A stretch of DNA of 64,000 bases from Variovorax sp. Sphag1AA (GCF_014192575.1 NZ_JACHYC010000006.1:602728-666727); one strand, 5' to 3'. Counted from the first letter of the stretch, positions 38,098-46,968 are shown. Translations and numbers: made by a program. Notes: generated by a model not told the origin, from the letters alone.

Positions 38098-38780
38098 AGG
38101 CTTCTCCCGGTGCGCGAAGCTGGATGGCGGCAGGCGTCCGCCATGAGTTGCTCACGCGTGCGCTTCCCGCGTTGCGGCACGACATGGCCGCGCCGGTGTC
38201 CGTGATTCGCATGGGCCTGCTGGTGCTGAAGCGCCAGGCCGCCGCCACGCCGGATCCCGCGAACTGGACCGAGCGGCTTTCGCTCATCGAAGACCAGGTC
38301 GGGCTGCTCGCGAGCGGCGTGCATTCGTTGCGCGCGTGGGAGCTCTCGGTGGGCGACGAGGAAATCACGCGCAGCGAACTGGTCGCGCAATGCACCGGGC
38401 TCATGCGCGTGGCCTTCGAGCTGAACGGTATCGGCCTTCTGGTCGCCGAGGAGCTCTCGCCTGAAAGGGACGAGATGCGTTTTCCGTCCGGCGCCGCCCT
38501 GCGCTACATGCTGCTGGGCGCGCTGGGCTATCTGCACGACACCGCCCCCCGCCTCGGCGAGATCAGCATCGAGGCAGACGGCGACGAGGGCCTGAGCCTG
38601 GTGGCGCGTCGCGGCGAGTCCGAGCCGGCCGATCCGCTCGCGGGTGCGCATCGCGCGCCGCGTGCGCTGGCCATCGATGCCATCGCGCTGCAGTCGCTGG
38701 CTGAAGGCCTGGGTTATGCGGTGTCCGTCGAGCCAGAGCTGGTGCGTTTCGGACTGCGGTCCGCGCCGCCCGAGGTCTGA
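38094..38780 (+). CDS. Degenerate histidine kinase, possibly a ChpT-like histidine phosphotransferase
   Basis: A 228-residue protein. Residues 20-110 resemble a DHp helical hairpin, with a His at 29 in PALRHDMAAPVSVIRMGL. The second half should be an ATPase domain but has no clear N, G1 or G2 boxes; AALRYMLLGALGYLHDT may be the remnant of the N box. Size and layout match ChpT-like proteins, in which a kinase-like dimer only relays phosphate. It is translationally coupled to a lone receiver. A true but divergent kinase is the alternative. Confidence 0.6.
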   Translation: MKASPGARSWMAAGVRHELLTRALPALRHDMAAPVSVIRMGLLVLKRQAAATPDPANWTERLSLIEDQVGLLASGVHSLRAWELSVGDEEITRSELVAQCTGLMRVAFELNGIGLLVAEELSPERDEMRFPSGAALRYMLLGALGYLHDTAPRLGEISIEADGDEGLSLVARRGESEPADPLAGAHRAPRALAIDAIALQSLAEGLGYAVSVEPELVRFGLRSAPPEV

Positions 38781-38795
38781 AGGCCGGGTTGCGGC

Positions 38796-40799
38796 TCAGC
38801 AGGCCGCGAGGATGGGCGCGCGCTTCGTCGAAAGCAAGGCGCGCAGCTTTGCCGGGGCGACCGGCTTCGTCAGCAGCATCACCCCGCCCTTGCGAAGCCG
38901 CTGGAGTGCCTCGGGGCCGGTGGCGCCGGAGACCAGCACGGCCAGTGCGCCGGGCTGAAGGCGGCGCGTGTCCTCGATGACCTCCATGCCGTCTTCCTCG
39001 CCGTCGAGCTGGAGGTCGCACAGCACCACGTCGAAGTGCGCGTCGGTCTTGTCGAGCCGGGTCAGCGCTTCCTTGCGGGTGGACGCGCAATCGACCTGGC
39101 AGCCCCAGAGTTCGAGCAGCGTGCGGCTGCCGTCGAGGATGGCCGGATCGTCGTCCACCACCAGGCAGTGCAGGCCGGCGAGCGGCGCCTGCGCAGCGGC
39201 TTCCTTGGCCGGCGCCGCAACCAGACGCGGGTGGGCGATCGGCAGGTCGAGCCAGAAGGTGCTGCCAGCCTGCAGCGCCGAGCGCAGCTTGATGCGTGTG
39301 CCCAGCAGCAGCGCGATGCGCGCACAGATCGACAGGCCCAGGCCGAAGCCCTGGCGGCGGTCGCGCTCGGTGTTCGCGACCTGGTAGAACTCCTCGAAGA
39401 TCCGCGACTGGTGGATCGGCGCGATGCCAACGCCGTTGTCGCGAACCTCGATCCGCACCGCGCCGTTGCGCCGGCGCGCGACCACGAGCACCGTCCCGTC
39501 GGTCGGCGTATGGCGGATCGCATTGCTGACCAGGTTGCCGATGATGCGCAGCAGCAGCGCCGGATCGGTGTTGACTGCAAGCCCGCGGTCCTTCCACACC
39601 AGCCGGATGCGTGAAGCGGCGGCCGCGGCGGCATGCTGCGCTTCCAGCTGATCGAACAGGCTCGCGAGCGACACCCCGGCAATGGCGGGTGTCAGCACCT
39701 GCGCATCGAGCCGCGAGATTTCCAGCAGGTCGTCGAGCAGCACGCCCATGAAGTCGGTGGCTTCCTGCAGGCGCAGCACCGCGGGGCGCTGTGTCGCGTT
39801 GGCGGTGGGCAGCAGCCCGTCGATGAAGAGGCCCATCGCATGCAGCGGTTGCCGCAGGTCGTGGCTCGCGGCAGCCAGGAAGCGTGCGCGGGAGAGCGCG
39901 GCCTGCTCGGCCTCCGCCATGCGCTGCAAGGCTACCGCGGTGGCCTCGCGCACCTGCTCGTCGCTGATCTGCTGGTTGCGTTGCAGCCGTTCGGCGAGGC
40001 GGTTGATGTCGTGCGCGAGGTTCGCGAACTCGTGCCGCGCCCGCCGGTTGCGGCCCGCATCGTCGTCCTCCTCGTCCGCGCCGGAAGTGACCACGTTGCA
40101 GCGCGCATCGAACTGGCCGGCTTCGAGCGCGGCGACGGTGCGCGAGATGCGACGCAGCGGCTGTGCGACCGCGCGTGCGGTGTGCCGCACCCAGGCCCAC
40201 GCAGCCAGGAGCGCGAGCAGCGCGATGCCGATGCCCGCCATCAGCAGGCGCGTGCGCTCGTGCGCGTAGGCGGTGGTGTCGCGGAAGGTCTGGACCAGCC
40301 CGATCGCCGCATCGCCAGCCGTGGTCGAGCCGGCCGGCGCGAAGGCGGTCGCGCGCGATGCTTCGCGCAGCGTGATCGGCGCGGTGAACATGCGCAGCTC
40401 ACCCATGGGCGCGGTCTTCGGTCCGGCGGCGACGAACACGCCTGCGCTGTTGCTGATCTCGACGCGCGTGACCTGTCCGCCGCGCAGCGCCGCGTTGGCG
40501 ACGTTCTGCAATGCCGGCACGTCGCCCGCATACAGGCTCAGGTCCGACATCGCCGCGACCTGGCGTGCGACGGCCTGACCCTCGGCGTCGAAAGACGCTT
40601 CCAGCGCATCGAGGCGGCTGTGGGTGAACCAGCCCGTCAGCGCCAGCGCCACGATGACGCAGGGCACCACGCCGAGGCGGAACAAATCGCGCTGCAGGTT
40701 GCCTGCCACGACGACATCGCGGCTCACCGGGGCGGCCGTCGGGTCGTCCTGTCGCACGTCGGGCAACGGCGCGATGGTGGGTTGGGTGGAGGAGGTCAT
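38796..40799 (-). CDS. Hybrid sensor histidine kinase (HAMP-HisKA-HATPase-REC)
   Basis: A 667-residue inner-membrane kinase. TM1 (about 37-58), a periplasmic domain of about 110 residues, TM2 (about 176-200), HAMP, phosphoacceptor His 313 (AASHDLRQPLHAM), HATPase (NLVSNAIRHTP, DNGVGIAP, QGFGLGLSICARI) and a C-terminal receiver with Asp 595 (VVLCDLQLDG). It starts in the stop codon of the upstream binding-protein gene (ATGA), so a periplasmic binding protein is made with the kinase. A separate DNA-binding partner must exist; the LuxR-type regulator at 55183 is one candidate. Confidence 0.9.
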   Translation of the reverse strand: MTSSTQPTIAPLPDVRQDDPTAAPVSRDVVVAGNLQRDLFRLGVVPCVIVALALTGWFTHSRLDALEASFDAEGQAVARQVAAMSDLSLYAGDVPALQNVANAALRGGQVTRVEISNSAGVFVAAGPKTAPMGELRMFTAPITLREASRATAFAPAGSTTAGDAAIGLVQTFRDTTAYAHERTRLLMAGIGIALLALLAAWAWVRHTARAVAQPLRRISRTVAALEAGQFDARCNVVTSGADEEDDDAGRNRRARHEFANLAHDINRLAERLQRNQQISDEQVREATAVALQRMAEAEQAALSRARFLAAASHDLRQPLHAMGLFIDGLLPTANATQRPAVLRLQEATDFMGVLLDDLLEISRLDAQVLTPAIAGVSLASLFDQLEAQHAAAAAASRIRLVWKDRGLAVNTDPALLLRIIGNLVSNAIRHTPTDGTVLVVARRRNGAVRIEVRDNGVGIAPIHQSRIFEEFYQVANTERDRRQGFGLGLSICARIALLLGTRIKLRSALQAGSTFWLDLPIAHPRLVAAPAKEAAAQAPLAGLHCLVVDDDPAILDGSRTLLELWGCQVDCASTRKEALTRLDKTDAHFDVVLCDLQLDGEEDGMEVIEDTRRLQPGALAVLVSGATGPEALQRLRKGGVMLLTKPVAPAKLRALLSTKRAPILAAC

Positions 40800-41791
40800 C
40801 TGATTGCGGTGACCCGCTCCGTGAGTTCACGCTCTTCCGGCACCCGCAGGCCGAGCCCGCGTGCGACCGTGGTGTTGACGCGCACCGTTGCCGGCGTCGC
40901 GGCTTCGACGATCACGCCGTTCGCTCCGGTATTGGCGGCCAGCTTCTGGCCGAGCGCACGCGCCTGCTGCGCCAGTTGCGCCGGCGTGGAAACCGCCGCC
41001 GCCAATCCGCCGGAACGCACCATGCCGTCGCTGGCGCCGAAGACTGGCAGGCCCGCGCTTGCGCCGGCACGCAGCACCGCGAGGCAGGCCGCCTGGTTGT
41101 CGCCGATCATGTCGGGCAGCACGAGGAGTGCATCGCTGCGCGGCACCAGCACGCGCAACGCCGTCGCGAGCGATTTCGCGTCAGGCGCGAATTCCACCTG
41201 CAGGTCCCATCCCTGCGCGGCGCTTTGCAGCTCGCGCACGAGCGGCGCCGATTCGCTGGTCGCCACCACGCCGAGGCGCCGCTTGCGGGGCATGACCGCA
41301 TCGATCAGCGCGAGCTGGTCGGCCATGGCCGGGTCGCGCAGCAAAACGCCGATCTGGCGATCCGGGTGCCGCAGCGCGGGGCTGGTCTTCAGGCTTTCGT
41401 AGTCGAGCCGGCTCAGCATCGCCAGCACCAATGGGTCCTGCCCGGGGCGCTCGATCGCCGAACGTGCCGCCGCCACGCCGACGGCCATGGTGACCGGGGC
41501 GTCTGCCGGACGCACGCCACGGGCCCGCGCCGTGGCTTGATCGCCGCCGGCGGGAGCCGCATCCGCGATGGGCTGTCCCGCAGTCAGGCGAATCAGCTCG
41601 AGGCGGCTTCCCGCTTCCTGCGTTTCGCGCAGCTGCTGGACGAACTCGGCATAGGGCGCACTCTCGTCCGCCATCAGCACGGTCAATCCGGCTGCGCTCG
41701 CGCCACTCCACACCATCAAGGCGCAGGCCAAGGCCGCGACCGCAATGGAGCGCTTTCTTTGAAGCAGTGTGGGGAAAAGCGTGGCGAACAT
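40796..41791 (-). CDS. Periplasmic ABC-type substrate-binding protein (COG2984-like) paired with a kinase
   Basis: A 331-residue secreted protein. The signal peptide runs to about residue 34 (VAALACALMVWSGASAAG). The mature part has two Rossmann-like lobes typical of COG2984 periplasmic proteins: VLMADESAPYAEFVQQL, IGVLLRDPAMADQLALI, ALLVLPDMIGDNQAACLAVL. No permease or ATPase gene is adjacent; the gene overlaps the downstream hybrid kinase (ATGA) instead. It probably presents a ligand to the kinase sensor domain. An upstream in-frame TTG at 41824 is less likely. The family is uncertain in detail. Confidence 0.72.
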   Translation of the reverse strand: MFATLFPTLLQRKRSIAVAALACALMVWSGASAAGLTVLMADESAPYAEFVQQLRETQEAGSRLELIRLTAGQPIADAAPAGGDQATARARGVRPADAPVTMAVGVAAARSAIERPGQDPLVLAMLSRLDYESLKTSPALRHPDRQIGVLLRDPAMADQLALIDAVMPRKRRLGVVATSESAPLVRELQSAAQGWDLQVEFAPDAKSLATALRVLVPRSDALLVLPDMIGDNQAACLAVLRAGASAGLPVFGASDGMVRSGGLAAAVSTPAQLAQQARALGQKLAANTGANGVIVEAATPATVRVNTTVARGLGLRVPEERELTERVTAIR

Positions 41792-41920
41792 CGGACCGAA
41801 TCCGCAATGGCTGATGGAGACCAATGTACGGACGCGGCTGTTTGCACGCGATAAGGCAGAGGGCTTATGTCGCCCCGACGCGTGGTCGGATTGTGAGGGG
41901 GTCCATGACCCGATTCGCGG

Positions 41921-41948
41921 CCTGACGGTCTATGTCTGACGGCGTATG
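41921..41948. repeat. Tandem 14-bp direct repeat, possible regulator binding site
   Basis: Two consecutive 14-mers (cctgacggtctatg and tctgacggcgtatg) match at 11 of 14 positions. They share TGACGG and TATG. The repeat lies between the 3' end of the hybrid kinase gene at 41972 and the binding-protein start at 41791. A response regulator binding head to tail would see such a site. Confidence 0.4.
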
Positions 41949-41971
41949 GACGGACTACCCCCTGCAAGCCC

Positions 41972-43861
41972 TCATGCGAGCTCGCGCACGGCTGCCAACT
42001 GAGCAGTGATCGCCTGCCGCAGCACCTTCGGCGAGACCGGCTTGTAGAGCACCGCAACGCCCGCACTCGCGACTTCGCGCAGGCGATCGGGCTTGGTTTC
42101 GCCGGTGACCAGCAGGCGGGCGGTCGTCGGGCCGATGCCGTTGGGATGGCGCTCCAGCGCGGCCAGCACGTCGAGGCCGTTGTCTCCGCCCTGCAGGAGG
42201 AGGTCGCTGAGCACGACGTCCGGTGGCCGGTCCCACGAAGCCGCGAGGGCGAGCGCCTCGCTGCGGCTCTGCGCGGCCATCACCTCCGCGCCCCAGTTCG
42301 AGAGCACGACCTGCAGGCCTTCGAGGATGGTGCGCTCGTCGTCGATCACCAGCACGCGGATGTTGCACAGGCCGCCGTCGTCGTCTGCCGCGAGGCCCAT
42401 CGGCAGCAGGGGCGCCGCGGGCATCGGGATCATCGGCTCGGTTGCGCGGATCATCACGCGCACACAGGTGCCCTTGTTCGGCCGCGAACTCAGCTCGACG
42501 CGGGTGTTCAGCAGGGCCGCGAGACGCTGCACGGTCGCGAGGCCCAGGCCCATGCCGCGCGAATCGCGGCCAGCCGGCCGGCCGCCCTGCGGCTCGACCT
42601 GATAGAACTCCTCGAACACCCGCGCCTGATGGTGCGCCGCAATGCCGACGCCGGTATCCCAGACGTCAATGCGGATGCCCTTCCGGCGCCGCCGCGCACC
42701 GATCAGCACGCCGCCTTCGACGGTGTGGCGCAGCGAATTCGACACGAGGTTGTTGAGGATGCGGGACAGCATCACGTAGTCGCAGCGCACCCATGCATCG
42801 GTCTTGCGCACCACCAGGCGCAGGTTCTGCTGCTCGGCCACCGCGCGGAAATTGCGGCTGATTTCGTCGAAGAGCGTGTCGAGCGCGAAGTCGGTCCATT
42901 GCGGCTGCAGCACGCCGGCGTCGAGTTGCGAGAGATTGAGCAGCTCGGTGAACAGCCGGTCCAGCGAATCCACGCACTCGCGGATGTGGCCGATGCGTTG
43001 CAGGCGCGCGGGATCGGTCTCGCCGTTGGCAAGGCCGTCGGAAAAAAGCGTGAGCGCGTGCAGCGGCTGGCGCAGGTCATGGCTCGCGGCGGCCAGCAGC
43101 CGGGTCTTGGCCTGGCTCGCCACTTCGAGCTGCTGGTTCTTGCGCGCGAGTTCGGCAGTGGCGTTGGTAATGCGGCTTTCGAGCTGGTTGCGGCTTTCGG
43201 ACAGGGCGCGCGCCGCCTGGTTGAAACCGTCCTGCAGGCGCCGGACTTCGGACGTGCCCTTGATGGTCACCTGCGCATCCTCGCCCGCGCCGAGACGCTC
43301 GACCGCCTCGCCGAGTTCGCCGATCGGCGCGCTGATCCGCCGCGCTGCCCACCAGCCCGCGAGACCGACGCCCACCAAGCTCGCGGCGAGTACCAGCACC
43401 ACGTTGAACCACACGGCCTGCTTGGCGCTGCCCACGGCGTCGAGGCTCATCTCGACCATCACCTTGCCCGCGTTCTTGCCGTCGTCGCCGATGATCGGCG
43501 CGACCACCTGGAGGCCTTCGCCGCGCGCGCGGTCGGTGGTTTCCGAGTTGGCGACGATCTCGCCGTCCTCCGACCAGATCTGCACCTGCTGCACGTGCGG
43601 CTGGTAGCTGCCGGACTGAGCAGTGCGCTGCAGCGCGCGGCGGTCCATGCGCTGGATCTGCGATTGCGCCACGGTCGCGACCTGCAGCGCCACCGTCTGC
43701 GCGTTGGCGCGGACCAGTTCGGTCACGTTGGAAAGATGCTGTCGCGTCAGCACCGCGATGACGCCAAGGGTGGCGACGGTGGCCGGCAGCAGGGCGAGAA
43801 GCACGAGCTGCTGGGCCAGCGTCAGACGCAAACGATGGAAGGCACGGAAGGACCAGTTCAT
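41972..43861 (-). CDS. Hybrid sensor histidine kinase (HAMP-HisKA-HATPase-REC), second copy
   Basis: A 629-residue kinase of the same build as the one at 38796. TM1 (about 18-40), a periplasmic domain of about 110 residues with VQIWSEDGEIVANSETTD (single-Cache-like), TM2 (about 150-172), HAMP, phosphoacceptor His 261 (AASHDLRQPLHAL), HATPase (LNNLVSNSLRHT, RGMGLGLATVQRL), receiver with Asp 553 (VVLSDLLLQGG) and Lys in LYKPVS. It is divergent from the PhnD-like pair with only about 100 bp of AT-rich DNA between, which suggests joint control. Confidence 0.9.
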   Translation of the reverse strand: MNWSFRAFHRLRLTLAQQLVLLALLPATVATLGVIAVLTRQHLSNVTELVRANAQTVALQVATVAQSQIQRMDRRALQRTAQSGSYQPHVQQVQIWSEDGEIVANSETTDRARGEGLQVVAPIIGDDGKNAGKVMVEMSLDAVGSAKQAVWFNVVLVLAASLVGVGLAGWWAARRISAPIGELGEAVERLGAGEDAQVTIKGTSEVRRLQDGFNQAARALSESRNQLESRITNATAELARKNQQLEVASQAKTRLLAAASHDLRQPLHALTLFSDGLANGETDPARLQRIGHIRECVDSLDRLFTELLNLSQLDAGVLQPQWTDFALDTLFDEISRNFRAVAEQQNLRLVVRKTDAWVRCDYVMLSRILNNLVSNSLRHTVEGGVLIGARRRRKGIRIDVWDTGVGIAAHHQARVFEEFYQVEPQGGRPAGRDSRGMGLGLATVQRLAALLNTRVELSSRPNKGTCVRVMIRATEPMIPMPAAPLLPMGLAADDDGGLCNIRVLVIDDERTILEGLQVVLSNWGAEVMAAQSRSEALALAASWDRPPDVVLSDLLLQGGDNGLDVLAALERHPNGIGPTTARLLVTGETKPDRLREVASAGVAVLYKPVSPKVLRQAITAQLAAVRELA

Positions 43862-43995
43862 GAACGGATGTCGAGCGGCGCGCGGGTCCCGTTATACGTT
43901 ACCGATCGAAAAACTTGGATGGAGAAAAACGACACGGGATTTATTCAAGTTAGTTTCTAATTGTGAATTCAACCGTCCGCGTTCTTTTTAGCCCG

Positions 43996-45081
43996 ATGCA
44001 GGCCCTGGTCCACAGCGCTCCCAGCGCATCGCATGCCCGGCTGGATCTTCTCCGGGTGGCGCGGCGCGTTTGCGCGTCGCTGTTGCGTACCGGGCTCCTG
44101 CTGATCGCGGGGCTGATGGGCATTCAGGCTGCTTCGGCGCAAACGCCTTCGAACACTGCGCCCCTGCGCTTCGGCATCCTCCCGCTGGGCGGCGCCTTCG
44201 AATCGCGCAATGACTGGGAGCCGCTGCTCGGCGACATGAGCCGGGCGATCGGCCGGCCGGTGAGCATGCTCTCGGTGACTTCGTACGAGGCGCTCGAGCA
44301 GGCGATCCAGCGTGATCAGGTCGACATGGCGTTCCTGTCCGGCAAGATGGCGCTCGACGCGGTGACGCTGCGCCGCATGAACGTGGTCGCCCAGGTCACG
44401 CGCCATGACGGCCTGCCGGGCTACCGGGCACTCCTCCTCACCCGCAAGACCGGCGACTACACCAACCTCAAGAGCCTCCTCGCCGAGCCCGAGAAGTGGC
44501 GCATCGCGCGCGGCGAGAGCCGGTCGGTGTCGGGCTTCATCGTGCCGCAGCTGCAACTGTTTCTGCCCAATCACATCGTGATGGAGACGCGCTTCCGGAC
44601 CGAAGTCGTCGGCACGCACCAGGTGACGGCGCTCGCGGTGGCCAATGGCGAGGCCGACGTGGCGACGAACAACACGGCGGACTTCGAGCGCTTCAAGCTG
44701 CAGTTCCCTGCCGAAGCCGACAAGCTGCAGGTGATCTGGGAGTCCGAGCTGATCCCGCACGCGCAGATCGTGATGCGGCGGGAGTACGACGATGCCTTCC
44801 GCAGGAAGGTGCAGGGCTTTTTCGTCGACTACGCGAAGGGTAAGGGCCCGCGCGGCGATTCGGAGCGCGCCGTGCTGAAGTCGCTGCACGACCTGGCGGG
44901 CTTCGTCCCGGCCGACAACACTTCGCTGATGCCTGCCGCCAAACTGGCCTACCAGCTCGCGCGGCAGAGTGCGATGACTTCGCAGTGGGTCAATGAGGCG
45001 GCCCGGCAGGCGCGGCTGCAGCGCATCGAGTCCACCTACGCCGAGCAGATGGCAACGCTTCGTGGAGACGCACCTCGTTGA
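43996..45081 (+). CDS. PhnD-like periplasmic phosphate/phosphonate-type binding protein, copy 1
   Basis: A secreted type 2 periplasmic binding protein of the PhnD/PtxB family, about 361 residues from ATG 43996. A hydrophobic signal segment RTGLLLIAGLMGIQAASAQ precedes the mature start LRFGILPLGGAFE. VDMAFLSGKMALDAVT, SRSVSGFIVPQLQLF and VTALAVANGEADVATNNT are the ligand-lobe landmarks. No phosphonate transporter genes are present. A GTG at 43963 is an alternative start; neither has a good ribosome site, and the AT-rich stretch just before is probably the promoter. It is closely similar to the next protein. Confidence 0.82.
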   Translation: MQALVHSAPSASHARLDLLRVARRVCASLLRTGLLLIAGLMGIQAASAQTPSNTAPLRFGILPLGGAFESRNDWEPLLGDMSRAIGRPVSMLSVTSYEALEQAIQRDQVDMAFLSGKMALDAVTLRRMNVVAQVTRHDGLPGYRALLLTRKTGDYTNLKSLLAEPEKWRIARGESRSVSGFIVPQLQLFLPNHIVMETRFRTEVVGTHQVTALAVANGEADVATNNTADFERFKLQFPAEADKLQVIWESELIPHAQIVMRREYDDAFRRKVQGFFVDYAKGKGPRGDSERAVLKSLHDLAGFVPADNTSLMPAAKLAYQLARQSAMTSQWVNEAARQARLQRIESTYAEQMATLRGDAPR

Positions 45082-46099
45082 TCGCATCGTGAGGCCAGCC
45101 TGGATCGTCTTCGTGAGCCGTTGGGTGTTGATGGCGGCGCTGGGCTGGCACGCCATTGCCGTCGCGCGCGAGCCGGCGGACGCGCTGCGCTTCGGCGTGC
45201 TGCCGATCGGCGGCGCGGTCGAGTCGAAAGATGGCTGGGCGCCCCTGCTGGCCGATCTGGCACGCGCCGTCGGCCGACCGGTGACGGTGCTTTCGGTGAC
45301 GAGCTACGAATCGCTCGATCAGGCGATCGATCGCGACGAGGTTGACCTCGCCCTGTTGTCCTCGAAGATGGCGCTCGATGCGGTGACGGAACAGCGCATG
45401 AATGTGCTGGCGCTGGTGAAACGGCATGCCGGCGACGCAGACCACCGAGCGATCCTGCTTGCGCGCAAGGACGGCCCGCGCGGGAGCCTCGACGACCTGC
45501 TGGCGCATCCGGACCGGTGGCGGCTCGCGCGCGGTGACAGTCGGTCGGTGTCGGGCTTCATCCTGCCGCAGGTGCAGCTCTTCCTGCCGCATCGCATCGA
45601 GATGGAGACGCGCTTCAAGAGCGAGGTGGTCGGCACGCACCAGGCCACGGCGCTTGCAGTGGCGAATGGCGATGCAGACGTCGCGACCAACAACACCACC
45701 GATTTCGACCGGTTCCGGCGACAGTTTCCGGTGGAGGCTGGCCGGCTGCAGATCATCTGGCGCTCGGACCCGACGCCGCAGGCGCCGATCGTGGTGCGAC
45801 GCGAGCTTCCGCCCGAGTTGCAGAAGAAGCTGCGGGCATTCTTCGTCGGCTATGGGCGCGAGCCGGGTGTGCGCGGCAACGTGCAGCGCGAGACGCTGAA
45901 AGACCTGCATGCGAGCCTCGGCTACGTGGCCGCCGACAACAAGGCGCTGCTGCCGGCGGCACGGCTTGAGTACCAGCTTGCGCGGCAGAGTGCCCTCAAT
46001 GCGCGGTGGGTCAGCGAGGAAGCGCGGCAGGCGAAGCTCGATCGCATCGAGCAAGCCTACGTTCGTCAGCAATCGGTGCTGCGCGCGGACGGCCGCTGA
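45062..46099 (+). CDS. PhnD-like periplasmic binding protein, copy 2 (tandem duplicate)
   Basis: A paralogue of the preceding protein. The same blocks recur in order: LRFGVLPIGGAVESKDGW, TSYESLDQAIDRDEVDLALL, SSKMALDAVTEQRMNVL, SRSVSGFILPQVQLFLPHRI, VANGDADVATNNTTDF. A short hydrophobic start (VSRWVLMAALGWHAIAVA) acts as signal peptide. The start codon is uncertain: GTG at 45062, 45089 or 45113 are all possible. The first overlaps the previous stop, so translation is probably coupled. No permease or ATPase follows; tagF begins 199 bp downstream after an AT-rich gap in which I see no gene. Confidence 0.8.
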   Translation: METHLVDRIVRPAWIVFVSRWVLMAALGWHAIAVAREPADALRFGVLPIGGAVESKDGWAPLLADLARAVGRPVTVLSVTSYESLDQAIDRDEVDLALLSSKMALDAVTEQRMNVLALVKRHAGDADHRAILLARKDGPRGSLDDLLAHPDRWRLARGDSRSVSGFILPQVQLFLPHRIEMETRFKSEVVGTHQATALAVANGDADVATNNTTDFDRFRRQFPVEAGRLQIIWRSDPTPQAPIVVRRELPPELQKKLRAFFVGYGREPGVRGNVQRETLKDLHASLGYVAADNKALLPAARLEYQLARQSALNARWVSEEARQAKLDRIEQAYVRQQSVLRADGR

Positions 46100-46298
46100 G
46101 CGGAGTGCCCTTCCCGATATGGTTTCGTTGCATAACAAACGGAAATTGACCCTTCCATTTGTAATCAGGATTCCGCTCGAGGCGCATTTTCTAGGTCCTT
46201 TGCATTAGGCTGACCATCTTCGGCGCCTTACGCCATCGGCCAGATATGTTTCAACGCGCCGCCGCCGGAAACTGCATGTTTCCAATGTCGGAGAAGTT

Positions 46299-46949
46299 GT
46301 GCACGAGCAGACGAGTTCCCTCTTTTCAGGTTCGGCGCCGGGCTGGCTCGGCAGGCTGCCGGGCATGGGCGATTTCTCGCATCGTCGTCTTCCGCAGAGT
46401 TTTCGAGAGGCCTGGGGCCGTTGGTTGCGCTCCGGCATCGCGCGCATGCAGATCAGCCATCCGCATTGGCCCGACCACTATCTTGATGCGCCGCGCTGGT
46501 GCTTCGTGCTGGGCAATGACGTGGTGGATGCGCAAGGCTGGGTCGGCGTGCTGGTTCCCTCGGTCGACGAGATGGGGCGCCGTTTTCCCTTCACGATCGC
46601 GACCGAACTGGGCGCGGCGGAAAGCGAGCTTCGCGGCAGTGCCCTGGTGCGCCTGAGGCATTGGTGGGAGCTGGCGAGCCGCGCTGCGCGGGAGGGCACG
46701 CGGGAGAGCCTCGACGCGGTCCGGTTCGAGATGCTGCTGCATCAGTTGTTCGCGGCCGTCGGGACACAGGCTGACGACGCCGGAGCGATCTTGGCTCTGC
46801 CGGAGGTCGGTCAGTCCCTCTGGCTGACCGATCCGACCGCGGAGCGCGGACTCGGAATGGCTGGACAGGAACTACCGCAGGACGACCAGTTCGACGCGCT
46901 CTTCGGCTGCGCGGCCGGGGCGGAAGCGTCGGGATCGAAAGAGCGGTGA
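46299..46949 (+). CDS. tagF: TagF-type type VI secretion-associated protein (ImpM/BMA_A0400 family)
   Basis: A 216-residue soluble protein starting at GTG with GGAGAA 3 nt upstream. GWLGRLPGMGDFSHRRLP opens the TagF domain, and WCFVLGNDVVDAQGWVGVLVPSVDEMGRRFPFT is the central conserved block. In Pseudomonas TagF represses type VI secretion by binding Fha, and elsewhere it is fused to PppA. No Fha gene lies here. The kinase and PP2C-type phosphatase that usually accompany it are 1-3 kb downstream on the same strand, separated by a convergent crotonase. Confidence 0.85.
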   Translation: MHEQTSSLFSGSAPGWLGRLPGMGDFSHRRLPQSFREAWGRWLRSGIARMQISHPHWPDHYLDAPRWCFVLGNDVVDAQGWVGVLVPSVDEMGRRFPFTIATELGAAESELRGSALVRLRHWWELASRAAREGTRESLDAVRFEMLLHQLFAAVGTQADDAGAILALPEVGQSLWLTDPTAERGLGMAGQELPQDDQFDALFGCAAGAEASGSKER

Positions 46950-46968
46950 GGTCGAAGACAGGCCGGGA

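Noticed and set aside
43996..46099. A phosphonate ABC transporter
   Set aside because: Only binding-protein genes are present. There is no PhnC-type ATPase or PhnE-type permease nearby.
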